Assembly: GCF_001642475.1 (NCBI RefSeq)
Contig: NW_019174081.1
Coordinates: forward strand, 1-60,869
Direction: 5' to 3'
DNA from: Fonsecaea monophora
Lineage: Eukaryota > Ascomycota > Eurotiomycetes > Chaetothyriales > Herpotrichiellaceae
Length of the DNA stretch: 60,869 bases
Shown: positions 1 to 9,684 of the stretch, piece by piece
Layout of the letters: each line of letters opens with the position of its first letter
Numbering within the stretch: the stretch's first letter is position 1
Program-made: the position numbers and the translations under genes
The notes under the pieces: model-generated
What the model saw: the letters and a program-made list of their open reading frames with translations, nothing else
What the model was told of the DNA's origin: nothing
The model's database searches: none

Positions 1-1028
1 TCCTGTATACTTCTTTGTATTTCATGCTACGGGTACCCCCGTGTCATACACTGATGAGCTCGTCGGCAGTGTCCAATCTGTACAAGAGACAGGCCCTCTC
101 CCCCCCAAAAACAAATGAATCCTTAAAATCTTAAAGTGTTGGAGAAAGAAAGAAAGAAAAAAAAAGTTCCGATGGATTTATCACTAACGAAGGGGGAGAG
201 AAGCCCGTCCCTGTTCAACTATTGTACCGAGTACTTCATCGCATCCGCACTTGTGGGTACGTGGGTACATAGTACGAGGTACATAATAGTAGATACATAC
301 GTGCACGGCTAGTCCACGTACAGTTACTCGGGGAACATGTACCGAGCACACATATTACTGTACGCACTTAGTCAGTAAGTACCTCGCGCTGCTCGTCTAG
401 ACTATTTACCGTAGATGCGTATCAAAATTTACCAAATATCTCCGGCGACACGCCGGGCAACGGCCCCGCGGCCCCCCGCCCCCCCTCAAAAAAATCACGA
501 CATGGTGCTGAGGAATGGCGAACTCCTTTTGAGGCCCAGATGATTCTGCGTCAAAAAAACCAAGAAGGAAAAAGAGAAGGTGCGGTCTTGTCCGCTCTAC
601 CAGTTCGGTGCGAGGCAGCAAGGCGAGTCGAGTCGAGTCGAGCCGAGAGGAGGGAAGGAAAGCGGGAAAATGGGAAAATGGGAAAGGGCGGAGGGAGGGA
701 GGGAGATGAGAGATCCGAAGAACCACTTGACAAGAACCCTCTACAGGGAATGATGGTGCTGCTTCTGTAGCTTCATCCGTGCAGAAGTTGGCAGGTTGGG
801 CTGGATTGCTTGTCTACTCGTAGGTAAAACTGTTGGCGTCCATCTATTATCTCTCTCTCCCAAATTCTATCGCATCTATTGCATCTAAAGCTCTAGTAGT
901 CTAGTCTATCTTTTCAGGTAGCTCGTAGTATAGATCACCCAAGAATATATCAAACATCTATTCATGCCATGTCATGTCGTCCCCTCCAGTCCAACACCTC
1001 TCAACAGCCACCTCCCCCAACGTCCTCT
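1..1028. other. Non-coding 3' flank of the urea transporter gene
   Basis: No supportable gene. The stretch holds TAC/GTAC-rich sequence at about 230-385, three tandem GAGTC units at 625-642, a purine-rich tract at about 640-720 with a G-quadruplex-type motif, and a CT-rich tract near 845-870. It probably contains the transporter's 3' UTR, which is transcribed from the minus strand. Confidence 0.6.
686..703 (+). other. G-quadruplex-type motif
   Basis: Four runs of three G are separated by loops of 4, 1 and 1 nt (686-688, 693-695, 697-699, 701-703), which fits the G3N1-7 pattern. More GGG runs lie just upstream at 664-666, 672-674 and 680-682. The site is about 325 bp beyond the transporter's stop codon, on the strand opposite to its transcript. 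Folding and function are not shown by sequence. Confidence 0.5.
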
Positions 1029-3260
1029 CTATCTCCCCCTCACCTCCTTGACCATCCCGCGCACTGCCCGCGCAATCTCGTGCCGCCCGTCGTAGATCGG
1101 GTAGACGATGACAGAAAACATGGCGCCGAAATGCCAGATGATGGCCACGGTGACCCACCCCCCAAAAAAGCTCTTGGTGAAGATCCAGTCGCGGTACAGC
1201 GGCAGGGGCCAGAGGACGATGGTGACCAGGACGTTGACGACAAAGTAGGCGCTGGCGATCTTGAACCACTTCCTGATGTGGCGGAGGGTCGCGTCGTCGA
1301 AGGGGTGCACCACTTCGTCGAGGGGCACTTGGGCGTTTCGTTGACGGGGCTGTGCCACACTGCGGGTCGGGGATGTCCCCTCGCCACTGGTGCTGGTGAT
1401 GTATGCCTCTTTCTCCGACGTGTCCGCCGTCTTGGACGTCTCGTTGACGGCTTCGCTGCTGGGTAGGGTCGACTGCAGCGTGCTGCTCGGCTGGCTCTTG
1501 TCCTCGATCAGGTCGATTCGGAGGAACTCGCGCCAGTCGAACCGGCCCGGCCAGAGCAGAGAGATGATAACAGAATAGAGCGCGGGGGAGAAGAAGGAGA
1601 CAATGGCCGCGTAGAGTCCGGGCACCTGAGCCTGCGTGGTTTGGATGTTGATCGCCCCGGCCCACGCCCACGACAGCGAAAGCCACGTCGCGATACCCGA
1701 CAACAAGCCCAAAATGGGACTGAGGATCGCCGCTAGCTTCGTCTGTCGGGACCAAAGAAGCGTCAAGATCATGGGCAGGATGCCAGGACACGCCACAATG
1801 GGCCGGAAGTAAGTGGACCAGTTGTTGGTGGCGCCGGCGTACTCGAGCATGATGGCGAAGCCGGCCATGAAACACCCGTGAAAGACGACGCCCCAGTGGC
1901 TCACCTTGAGCGTCCGGCGGTCGGATGCACCGGGGTCGATGTACGTGCGGAAAAAGTCCAGAGAAATGATGCTGCTGACAGCGATCATGGATGAAGACAC
2001 CGTGCTGGTGATGGCCATGAAGATCAGCACAAGCAGCCCAGCAGTGGCACCGGTTCCAAGCAGCGACCTGAGCACATATGGCATCACCAGCCCCGAGTTG
2101 ACTTGGGTGAGTGTCAAAGTGTTGGGATAGTCAAACCAGACTGGAGTCTTTTCGATGGCGCGGGCGCTCAACCCGATGATGGTACCCGTGCACCAAGGGA
2201 TTGCCAGGATGACCACAGACACAAGGTCATAGGCTGGCACAGTCGAGTGAACTTCGGAGGCGAAGGCCTTCTGCCAAAAGGCCGTGTCCATGAGCACCAA
2301 CGCAAGGTTCCCGAACTTCAACACCAGGCCAAAAAGGAGCGCTGTAACATCCACATTAGCATAACTTGTTTGACACGCCATGACCGATGTGTCTTACAGC
2401 TCTTGGACTTCATGGTCAACAGTGAACCCTTGTAGTTTCCGGGGATATAGTCGTTTGTCGCCTTGACTTTTTCGTACAAGCCCGAGATTCCCCCGATGTG
2501 CTCGTTCGTCAAGACGGCAAGAGAGAAGTATATCAGCAGGATCAGAGCGATGAGCGTATGCAGGTAATCGGTTAAGAAAGTTGCCTTTAAGCCGCCAACT
2601 GCTGTGTAGGTGACAACTGTTTGATAGAAAGGTCAGTCAGTATTCGCAAAGCATAGTTGGCCTAGACCGACTTACCTCCAGCAGGAATCAGGATACAGGC
2701 AGCGATAACGTGCATTCCGGTCATGCCAGTCACCAATTGAGCCCCTGCGAGGATCATGCTGCCACAGCCAAAGACGTTGTTGACCAGGTTGAGGAGAATG
2801 AACAGCCAATGCGCGTATTTGCCGTATCTCATTCTGATGATCTCGAGTGAGGTATGCGCATACGGAACCCGCAGTTTGGCAACAATTCCAAGCACCGCCA
2901 TGAGCGCAATCTGAAAGGACAGTCCACTAGCCCACCATATCGGTAACGCGACGCCCCAACGGTAGGTATAGGCAGCCGAAAAGACGCTCTCATTAATCCA
3001 CATCCTAGATAGATCCATCATGGTCAGCACTTTGCAGACACCACCGGCATTCCAACTTACCAACTCGAGAAGACAGCCGAGGCCGTCAATCCAGTACCAA
3101 CGGAACGGTTGGCAACCATGAACATCTCGGACTGATCGCTGTCCTCCGAAAGGTACCTCTTCTGGATGCGGACGGCGGCCAGGATAATGAGGCAGAACAG
3201 CACCGACAGACCAATGATGATCCCATAGCCGTCGGCTTGAGTGAGGAGTTGCACGGCCAT
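1029..3260 (-). CDS. DUR3: Urea active transporter, sodium:solute symporter family (Dur3-like)
   Basis: Four exons read on the minus strand: 3260-3061, 3004-2676, 2616-2398 and 2341-1029, giving 686 aa. The introns are 56, 59 and 56 nt with GTAAG donors, and the last has a GCTAATG branch site before its CAG. The protein is highly hydrophobic. It carries the long-known Dur3 stretches, including VANRSVGTGLTASAVFSSW near residue 50 and KFGNLALVLMDTAFWQKAF after the third intron. Dur3 proteins import urea, and often polyamines, across the plasma membrane, usually under nitrogen control. The length fits the family (about 690 aa). The C-terminal ~150 residues hold a hydrophilic Ser/Thr/Glu-rich loop, then two further membrane segments. 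The start is the first ATG, with a hydrophobic segment directly after it. The family is clear; urea as substrate is inferred from homology. Confidence 0.93.
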
Positions 3261-3466
3261 CTTGGAAATTAAGTAAGCCTAGCAATGGAAAAGTGAGATT
3301 GAGACGATATATGTCGTGGGGATTCATCTTCGAGCTACTTATACCGTTGCTGCAGTATATGCATCCACAAGCCACGTGATATGGGAACCGACTCCCACGC
3401 GGTATCATCGATGTAGTGCTGACCCTGCCATTCCGTACCGGAGTAAATAGCGAAGAACCGGCAAGG

Positions 3467-3623
3467 TTATCTTCTGAGTGTCGAGTTCAGGTTCTTTCAT
3501 TTGCTGAGACGTTCTGCGTGGATTGAAAATCGCGTGCTGAGGTGGTGGAGCAACGTGATTGCGTTATGCGGCTGTCGCAGCACGCCATGAGAAGTCGAAG
3601 ACTCGCAAGTCCGCATATGATAA
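3467..3623. promoter_or_regulatory. Two HGATAR-type GATA sites upstream of the urea transporter
   Basis: TTATCT at 3467-3472 (AGATAA on the minus strand) and TGATAA at 3618-3623 lie about 210 and 360 bp upstream of the transporter ATG. HGATAR is the binding site of AreA/Nit2-type nitrogen regulators, which are known to control fungal urea permeases. The match is short and could be chance; the link to this gene is inferred from position. Confidence 0.35.
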
Positions 3624-4814
3624 ATCCTCATCAAACATGGCGAGTTTGCTAGACAATTAGCTTGATGCGGCAATTGACAACGGTTGACTTGGGCTGTGTC
3701 CGTCGAAACAGACCTCTGCCGTGTGTTGGAGCCTTAATCCTTGTAACCGACTTCTCGCGTTTCCCGTGCCACGTTGGTCACCTCTTCCGAGTTGAAGTGA
3801 ATATCAGACTGAGCCTGGCCCCACTGCAGAAAAGTCACAGAGGGACCGGTACAAAAATAAAATCACTAGTATATCAGTTTTCTCTTTCCAAATTCTGGCA
3901 CGCAAAGACCCCCTTAGCACAACAAGGGCAAGTACCGAGTTCGAATCCCGATTCCACCACAATCTGGGTCCTGTCAGGTCAAACCTAACTCCGGGTTAGC
4001 AGGCATCAGGACCCCGATTCGAATCCCTCCTCCTTCCCTCGATCGATCGATCCGACGACATCAACCATTGTAGTAAAAAATTCGTAGTATAACCGGCCGG
4101 CCGAGAAAAAACCAACCCGCAAGGGCGAGTTTTCCTTATCACAGACCAGTAGGTTGAGCTGTTCTGTGGTTAAGTTTTTTGCCATTTTGCGCGAGGGACA
4201 GGGGAGATTTTCTCTCTGAGATTTTGTTCTTGTGTGATTGTGGGAGTTGCAATAGTCAATTACTCTGTTAGAGGGAAGGTATGGCGCGAGGCTGAAAAGT
4301 GCCTTCTTCGCGAGAATTCCACCAAAGTCACGGCCTGGAGGATCAATAGTCTAGCAGAATTCTTTCGCTAAGGGACTTCAAGAGTGAACATGGATGTTCC
4401 TCTTCATCAACAAGATCACTCCCCCAGCCGTGTCAGAACTCCGAGAGGATCTGATGGGCAACCTTCTGGGGCTCGACAACTTCTGGGAGTCTTTGTAAAA
4501 TCTTGTCGATCACTGTTTGAAGTGAACTGTAGAGGAGGAGGCTCTTGGTTAAACATCCTTGAAATGTTGCGTGGATAGAACAAGGCGAGATGACTTGAAG
4601 CACCCAAGCCGGTCTTTGCTGGAATTGGACTAGCCCCGGTGCAGGCAAATGCTTTTTATGCTTCACTTTCTCTCTGCACAGGAAGACGTTGTTAAGAGAC
4701 ACAAGTACATCAAATACTTCCGATCGCAGGAGAAATTAGTTTCTCGGTTCGCTATGTACGTCACACAGGTAATCTTCCTCGCATATGTACACACGCTTTC
4801 CAGGCTCACACAAA
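3624..4814. other. Intergenic region between the urea transporter and a membrane-protein gene
   Basis: No gene is supported. Two T-arm-like motifs with TTCGAATCC cores occur near 3937-3948 and 4016-4027, without a full tRNA cloverleaf. There are also palindromic GATCGATCGATC (about 4040) and GGCCGGCC (about 4094) strings. The short ORFs here show no conserved composition. Confidence 0.5.
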
Positions 4815-5456
4815 TCAAACCAGCTCCATGTCCTCTGCGCGCTTTTGCCCAAAATAAGCCCATTTACTCTCCGCCATGGCAAAGGTCGTTATTCTCCCCG
4901 GAGCCGACTTGGGCCCTGGGGGCAGTTTGCTGTATATCTCGTATATTTCGTGCATGCTGTCCCTCTCTTTTCTCATAAGGGGAACAAGGTCGCTGCTGCT
5001 CGTAGGAGGCAGAGGTGGCGGTGTCTCTGCGCGGATGAAGTCGTCCATCTGAACCCCAAACTTCCCGCGCAAAGGTATGGAGGGTTCTTCCCCCTGCATT
5101 CTGGGATGCAACATGTTCGCGGACGGTAAGGGCACTGAAGTTTGTGGGACTAATACATCTTCCAACTCCAGCTCTCGTGGTAGTGGAGGCGGGGATTCTG
5201 CCTCTGGGGTCCTAGCGCGTTCGATTGGTGGTGGCGAGAGCACTGGGCTTGGTATTGGTCTAAGAAATGCCGCTGTCATTTCAGGAGCCACTGTGGTTTC
5301 TGTCAGTGGTAGAGACACGTTAATGTCCAATTCAGCACTCTTTAGTCTCCCTGCTTCAAGTCTCGTCTTGATTGTGTGATATACCGCGAACAGGAAGGTC
5401 AAGGTGCTGAAAACCCCCACAATGCCCAGGATTATGAGAGCGGAAAGTGGCAACAT
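4815..5456 (-). CDS. Hypothetical single-pass membrane protein with Pro-rich tail
   Basis: 213 aa from the ATG at 5456-5454. I chose this start because the protein then opens with a strong hydrophobic segment (residues about 3-27) ending in charged residues, as in a signal anchor. The open frame continues about 50 codons upstream without an obvious better start. The rest is cytosol-like and low in complexity: several Pro-Pro-rich clusters (PPPLP, PPPI) and many Glu residues, ending in a more ordered ~45-residue stretch with MHEIYEIYSKLPPGP. I recognise no family. A second small membrane protein lies 293 bp upstream on the same strand. The two could be exons of one gene, but I found no splice that joins them in frame. 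Confidence 0.55.
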   Translation of the reverse strand: MLPLSALIILGIVGVFSTLTFLFAVYHTIKTRLEAGRLKSAELDINVSLPLTETTVAPEMTAAFLRPIPSPVLSPPPIERARTPEAESPPPLPRELELEDVLVPQTSVPLPSANMLHPRMQGEEPSIPLRGKFGVQMDDFIRAETPPPLPPTSSSDLVPLMRKERDSMHEIYEIYSKLPPGPKSAPGRITTFAMAESKWAYFGQKRAEDMELV

Positions 5457-5749
5457 TTCGAGGCCGTGAGACGTTTTGAACCGTCGGTTTTCTATTGTCA
5501 GTGAGCCAGCTATGACATACACCCAACAAAGATGGTTAGAAGGTGATCCGCGGTAACCGACAGGCCCGGTGCTGCCTGGCTCTCTTTGAGGTAAGAGGGA
5601 CAAAGAACTCTTCCTTGGGAAACTCTTTGGTGCACCGAAAAAAACACTGAAATGAGGATAAAGCGGACTGAACGCTTTCAGAGTCCCAAGACTGTGCGAC
5701 CGGCAGATGATACTCGCTCTGTCAAAGAAGTTGATCTGGTGAGATATTA

Positions 5750-5941
5750 CTATGTAGTGATGGGGTCTGCGATGACGTTCCCAAAGACTTTGTCATCCAC
5801 CGCCTTTCCAGCTGCTATCTTCTTGTCGTGACGGATCTTGAGCGCAAAAAGATAAACGATGGCGAGAATCAGAATAACTCCGGCGAACATGGAAATGAAT
5901 AGCCAAGCGACCGGGCTCATTGTGTGATCGGACGGAGCCAT
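5750..5941 (-). CDS. Small hypothetical single-pass membrane protein
   Basis: 63 aa with an ATG start and an in-frame TGA two codons upstream, so the N-terminus is fixed if the frame is real. Residues about 10-35 form a single hydrophobic helix followed by a basic stretch (KIRHDKK), suggesting a type III or tail-in topology. It lies on the same strand as, and just upstream of, the other single-pass protein. No family is recognised. The ORF is short enough to be chance; the clean helix and the basic flank are the only support. Confidence 0.4.
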   Translation of the reverse strand: MAPSDHTMSPVAWLFISMFAGVILILAIVYLFALKIRHDKKIAAGKAVDDKVFGNVIADPITT

Positions 5942-6788
5942 TGCTCACTGGGAACAAGCGGTTCTGAATGACATGCGACTGTGAAGGAATGGACTAGAAA
6001 AGCGAAGTTTGTTGTTCGTACCTTTAAACATGACATGGAATCTCGTTCGACCTGGGATTCTGTATGTCTTCTTTGTGGTTGTTTCCGGAATGTCCGAGCA
6101 GGGCTTTGTCCAAGTCAAAGAATCATCAGGGAATGCCACTGATCGGAGCACTGTGGCGAGCGGTAGCGGAAGAACGATGGCTCTATGAAAGAGCCGTGCA
6201 TCAAGGAAAGGTGACTTTGTAGTTAGGAACCTGCTTGCTCTTCCTCATGGTAGCGTCGCAAGATAGCTGAGCATACGCCATGAAGGCATTGAGAGGCCTT
6301 GGCATGAGATTGCTCATGATTGTATAGCCAGAGCTAAACCAAGATGTCCGAAGTGAGGTGATAACTCTCAAGATGAATAAGGCGGAACCCACAGTAAATG
6401 TACATCCGTTGATCAGGTACTGTACGCTTCTCTGCGGTTTGAAGTCATTAAGTGCAAGTCCAGGTCATCAATTCAAAAGACAGTGTCATTTGATATGCAA
6501 TGCACCCACTTTGCCTAATTTGGGTTAGACCCGATTTCATTGGCCCCTGATCGCGACTTTCAAAGTCCCGCAGCGCAGAAACCGCGTCGAGCGCGCAGGT
6601 TACAACCTGGCCATCACCAACCCTAGGTACTCTCAATCTCAATATCCAGCTTACCCTCATTATTGCTGCTTCGGGACCCCAAGCACTTTGTCGATATTCC
6701 CTACTGGACTCAGGAAAGAGCGCGCAAAATCAACTCGGTACCATTCCTCAGCTCGGATATTCCCAGCCACCTCCATCAACCCAGCGCA
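5942..6788. other. Intergenic region upstream of mitochondrial SSB
   Basis: No confident gene. Minus-strand open stretches at 6023-6190 and 6201-6392 read as weakly protein-like and include a possible GTACGA donor after FHVMFK. I could not splice them in frame to the neighbouring small membrane protein. The part next to 6789 should hold the SSB promoter. Confidence 0.4.
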
Positions 6789-7272
6789 ATGTCCTTCCTC
6801 CTTTCACCAGCCAGGCGCTTGACGTCGACGCTCCCCTCCCTGTCACAGCGCACATTCTCAACGACTCGCCCGTCTCAACTGGCCCGCATGACCCTGGTGG
6901 GGAGGCTCGGCGCAGACCCCGAACTCGCAGACACAGGCAAAGGCCAAGTGATTAAATATGTCGTGGGCACCAGTTACGGACCAAAGGAGAACCGACAGAC
7001 GTCGTGGTTCCGTGTCGCCAGCTTTGCGCCAGAAGGTTCGCCCCAGCGAGATCTCGTGATGGGATTGACCAAAGGGTAAGCACATCGGTCACACCTTTTC
7101 CAACAAATAACTGATCTCTGGCCCAAACAGAACCCTGGTCTATCTCGAAGGAGATGCCACCATGCGCACCTATGAGGACTCAGACGGCAAAAAACAGAGT
7201 TCATTGAGTCTGGTCCAGACAAAGGTCGAAGTGTTGAAGAGACCGCAGCCAAAAGAGGAGGAGATTGCGTAG
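6789..7272 (+). CDS. RIM1: Mitochondrial single-stranded DNA-binding protein (Rim1/SSB)
   Basis: Two exons, 6789-7075 and 7131-7272, give 142 aa; the intron is 55 nt with a GTAAGC donor and CAG acceptor. The first ~35 residues are rich in Arg, Ser and Leu with no acidic residue, typical of a mitochondrial presequence. The OB-fold follows: MTLVGRLGADPEL, then TSWFRV and, after the intron, TLVYLEGDATMRTYEDSDG. These are bacterial-type SSB signatures. Rim1 binds single-stranded mtDNA and supports its replication. I chose the ATG at 6789 because it opens the presequence; the open frame extends upstream to 6663 but lacks targeting character. The gene converges on the Ste3 receptor gene. Confidence 0.92.
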
Positions 7273-7583
7273 GAAGGGTGTCAGGGTTTGATAAGACACA
7301 AGGGCTTTAACTACCTCGACATAGCTCAACTTCCTAGGTGCGTTCGTCATTCGCTCAGGTCATGATAGTTGGACGATACGATACTGTTCCTGATTGTTGT
7401 ATTGGATCCCTTCTCCGATTGTATTTCGCCACTCTTGGGTTTGCTGGGCGGTGATGGCAGCGCCAGTCACCTACCAGCGGGATTATCTAGGAAAGATATG
7501 TATTTCAAAAGCCGAAAGGCCGGTAATCAACGAGTTTTCCAACACAACGATCCAATCGACCTGACTCGCAGAATGTGCTTCCA
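7273..7583. other. Convergent intergenic gap, SSB and Ste3 genes
   Basis: 311 bp between the stop codons of two converging genes. It should contain both 3' UTRs; nothing else is seen. Confidence 0.6.
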
Positions 7584-8690
7584 TCAATTGTTTGTTCCTG
7601 AGGTTGATCCTGAGGTTGACGGGTGTGCCGCCGGATTGTGGTTATCTAGATGAAATTCCTCCACAACGAATGTGACATTTGTCTCATCTCCAATCAAACG
7701 GCTGTGGCGAGGTGAATGATGGATTGTGTCGACATCTCTTTTGAACCCTCCACAAAGGACGCCCCTCGCTCTTGCAGCCCACCGCTTGTACATCCCGATC
7801 GCATCCTGACCTAAACCGAAGCACACGAATGAGATATATGCCGTGACGACTTGTGCCCAACGGTCAAAGGTAAATGCCTGCGATGCTGCTTTCGGGTCGG
7901 GATCCGGCTGTAGGATGATTCTCTCCGACCAGTCGGAGGGATGGATGTATGACCAGGAATACATGTGCATTGGCACACGAACGTTTTGCACAAAGGCAAA
8001 TATGGCCAGCGGACAATGCATCGCCAGGAGGGCGAACGCAAGTGCGAACAGCCGGAAAAATCGGGAGGCCGTGGCGCCAGGGGTGTGCGAGAGCAGGGCC
8101 GAGACCTGCTTGCGATGCCGCGAGAAGCGAACGACCGAGATCACGCAGTAGATGCTTCCGATGACACAGACAACCATGGGCCAGCCGTAGCTGACAAAAG
8201 GGGCCACCCAGTTGTTGTCGTAGGACGGCACACAGCCCGCCACCGTTCTGAGCCAATATCTTTCTCTTTGAACCAAGTAGTGACCAACCATGACGAGTAT
8301 AGGCAGTAGAATGCAAAGCAGGAGCTCTATCGTGCGAGTAATCCTGAGATCTTGCGGGCAAGGGGTAGCGGTCATGCGGTCCGGGTCGAGGATTATCGAA
8401 ATCTGTCGGAACATGCTCGCGATGGCACCAGCAGCGGCCTGGGATACCCCAATGTAGAGTTTGACCTCAATATCACACAGTATTTTCCCATCCCACCAGT
8501 CTTCAGGGTTGTCGGACGACCAGATCACGGCATTGACGACGTTTTGGACGTTCAGGATGGTGATGCCAACCAGGAGGATCGAGGCTGCAAGGTTCTTAGC
8601 GCGTAGCTGTACCACTATTGGAGGGATGGCCGCAAAGATTGCCAATAAAGCCAGTGGCACGACGACCATGAAAGAAGGATCCCACGCCAT
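7584..8690 (-). CDS. STE3: Ste3-type (a-factor) pheromone receptor, seven-transmembrane GPCR
   Basis: Intronless, 368 aa, ATG at 8690-8688. Seven hydrophobic segments can be followed at roughly residues 8-28, 37-58, 78-100, 120-142, 163-188, 212-236 and 268-292. The family hallmarks are the block after TM2 (NVVNAVIWSSDNPEDWWDG) and the LCDIEVKL stretch beginning TM3. Ste3/PreA receptors sit in the plasma membrane, bind the farnesylated a-type pheromone and signal through a heterotrimeric G protein to the mating MAP kinase cascade. The C-terminal tail is short (about 70 residues) and His/Ser/Thr-rich. The gene is intact, so it gives no hint of loss of mating signalling. Confidence 0.95.
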   Translation of the reverse strand: MAWDPSFMVVVPLALLAIFAAIPPIVVQLRAKNLAASILLVGITILNVQNVVNAVIWSSDNPEDWWDGKILCDIEVKLYIGVSQAAAGAIASMFRQISIILDPDRMTATPCPQDLRITRTIELLLCILLPILVMVGHYLVQRERYWLRTVAGCVPSYDNNWVAPFVSYGWPMVVCVIGSIYCVISVVRFSRHRKQVSALLSHTPGATASRFFRLFALAFALLAMHCPLAIFAFVQNVRVPMHMYSWSYIHPSDWSERIILQPDPDPKAASQAFTFDRWAQVVTAYISFVCFGLGQDAIGMYKRWAARARGVLCGGFKRDVDTIHHSPRHSRLIGDETNVTFVVEEFHLDNHNPAAHPSTSGSTSGTNN

Positions 8691-9684
8691 CGTTTCTGTA
8701 TGAACAGATATGAATGTCCTTCTCCCACAAATGCAGAGATGAGAAAGGGATGAAGAAAACCAAGGACGGATCAGTGGACATCATCTCTCACGCCCTCCTT
8801 TAGCCACCATGACCGCACTCCTCGTTGCCTTGACTCAACTCACACGTAAACCGTGGTCCATATGGCTGGACTGGTGGGGCTCCTCAGATATCTCAGAGAC
8901 ATATTTCCTAAAATGGGTTTGAATAAGGCTCTGCTCAAGGCGTAGTCCTCCGGCAAACCGTGCTCGCACGTCGCGAACAGCTGTCCCTTCTAGTCCTTAG
9001 CAACTCACATGTTTGAAATCCTTGCCATCCCATCCTTGAAAGACATGGTTTTCGTCGGCAGGTTGAGACAGCCCGATATTTGAAGCAAATTCAGCGCCTA
9101 ACAGTGGCCTTGCTGAGGGTGCCATGATTGAGGGTCTCTGGTCAGTTGTCCTCCCCGAAAATGAATCTATTTTCATCCAAGTGGTACACTTGACCCGTGG
9201 GTCTAAGCGGCGTCGTGATACCGAAAGCACTAGGTATAGCGTGGTGTATGACTATGAGGACAAGAGGAATACATAGAAGATGTTGGTAGGGATCCCGGAA
9301 CAACCTCGGAAAATCTCATGAGGTTCCAGAGCCAAGCATACGGTGAATCATTATCCCGACTCCGGCCTTACTCTCGGGTGCCGACTTGTCAGACTCGTAC
9401 GTGAGCCTCATCAGCCTTCCAGACGTTGTTGTTGATGCCACTCCTTTGCATCCTCCTTCGCGATCGCAAACTCTTGCCGGCGCTAATCTCGGGCTATATA
9501 CTGTGCCTGGGCTCTTTTGAAGCGGATTTTAATGACTCTTGCGTCCTCATCGTTCTTCCATCCACCTTTGATCACCCGAGGATGTTGTGACACGTCAAAA
9601 CACCCGCGGAATTCCAATCCGCCGGACTCCCTCTGCCCATAACTCTATACCTGGAACCACCACAGGCATTTCACGACCAGCATC
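8691..9684. other. Divergent intergenic region, Ste3 and a coiled-coil membrane protein
   Basis: Likely holds both promoters. A minus-strand open stretch with an ATG at 9125 has a GTGAGT donor-like end near 9008, but no convincing next exon. Confidence 0.5.

Noticed and set aside
3937..4027. tRNA genes
   Set aside because: Only T-arm-like motifs are present. There is no pairing acceptor stem and no anticodon arm, and the A- to B-box spacing is too short.
5945..6392. Two minus-strand ORFs as extra exons of the small membrane protein
   Set aside because: The donor at FHVMFK and the available acceptors do not give an in-frame join to the 5750-5941 ORF.
8997..9230. Minus-strand ORF with a GTGAGT donor-like end
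   Set aside because: The nearest AG is only about 28 nt on and no following exon reads as protein. Kept only as a weak possibility.
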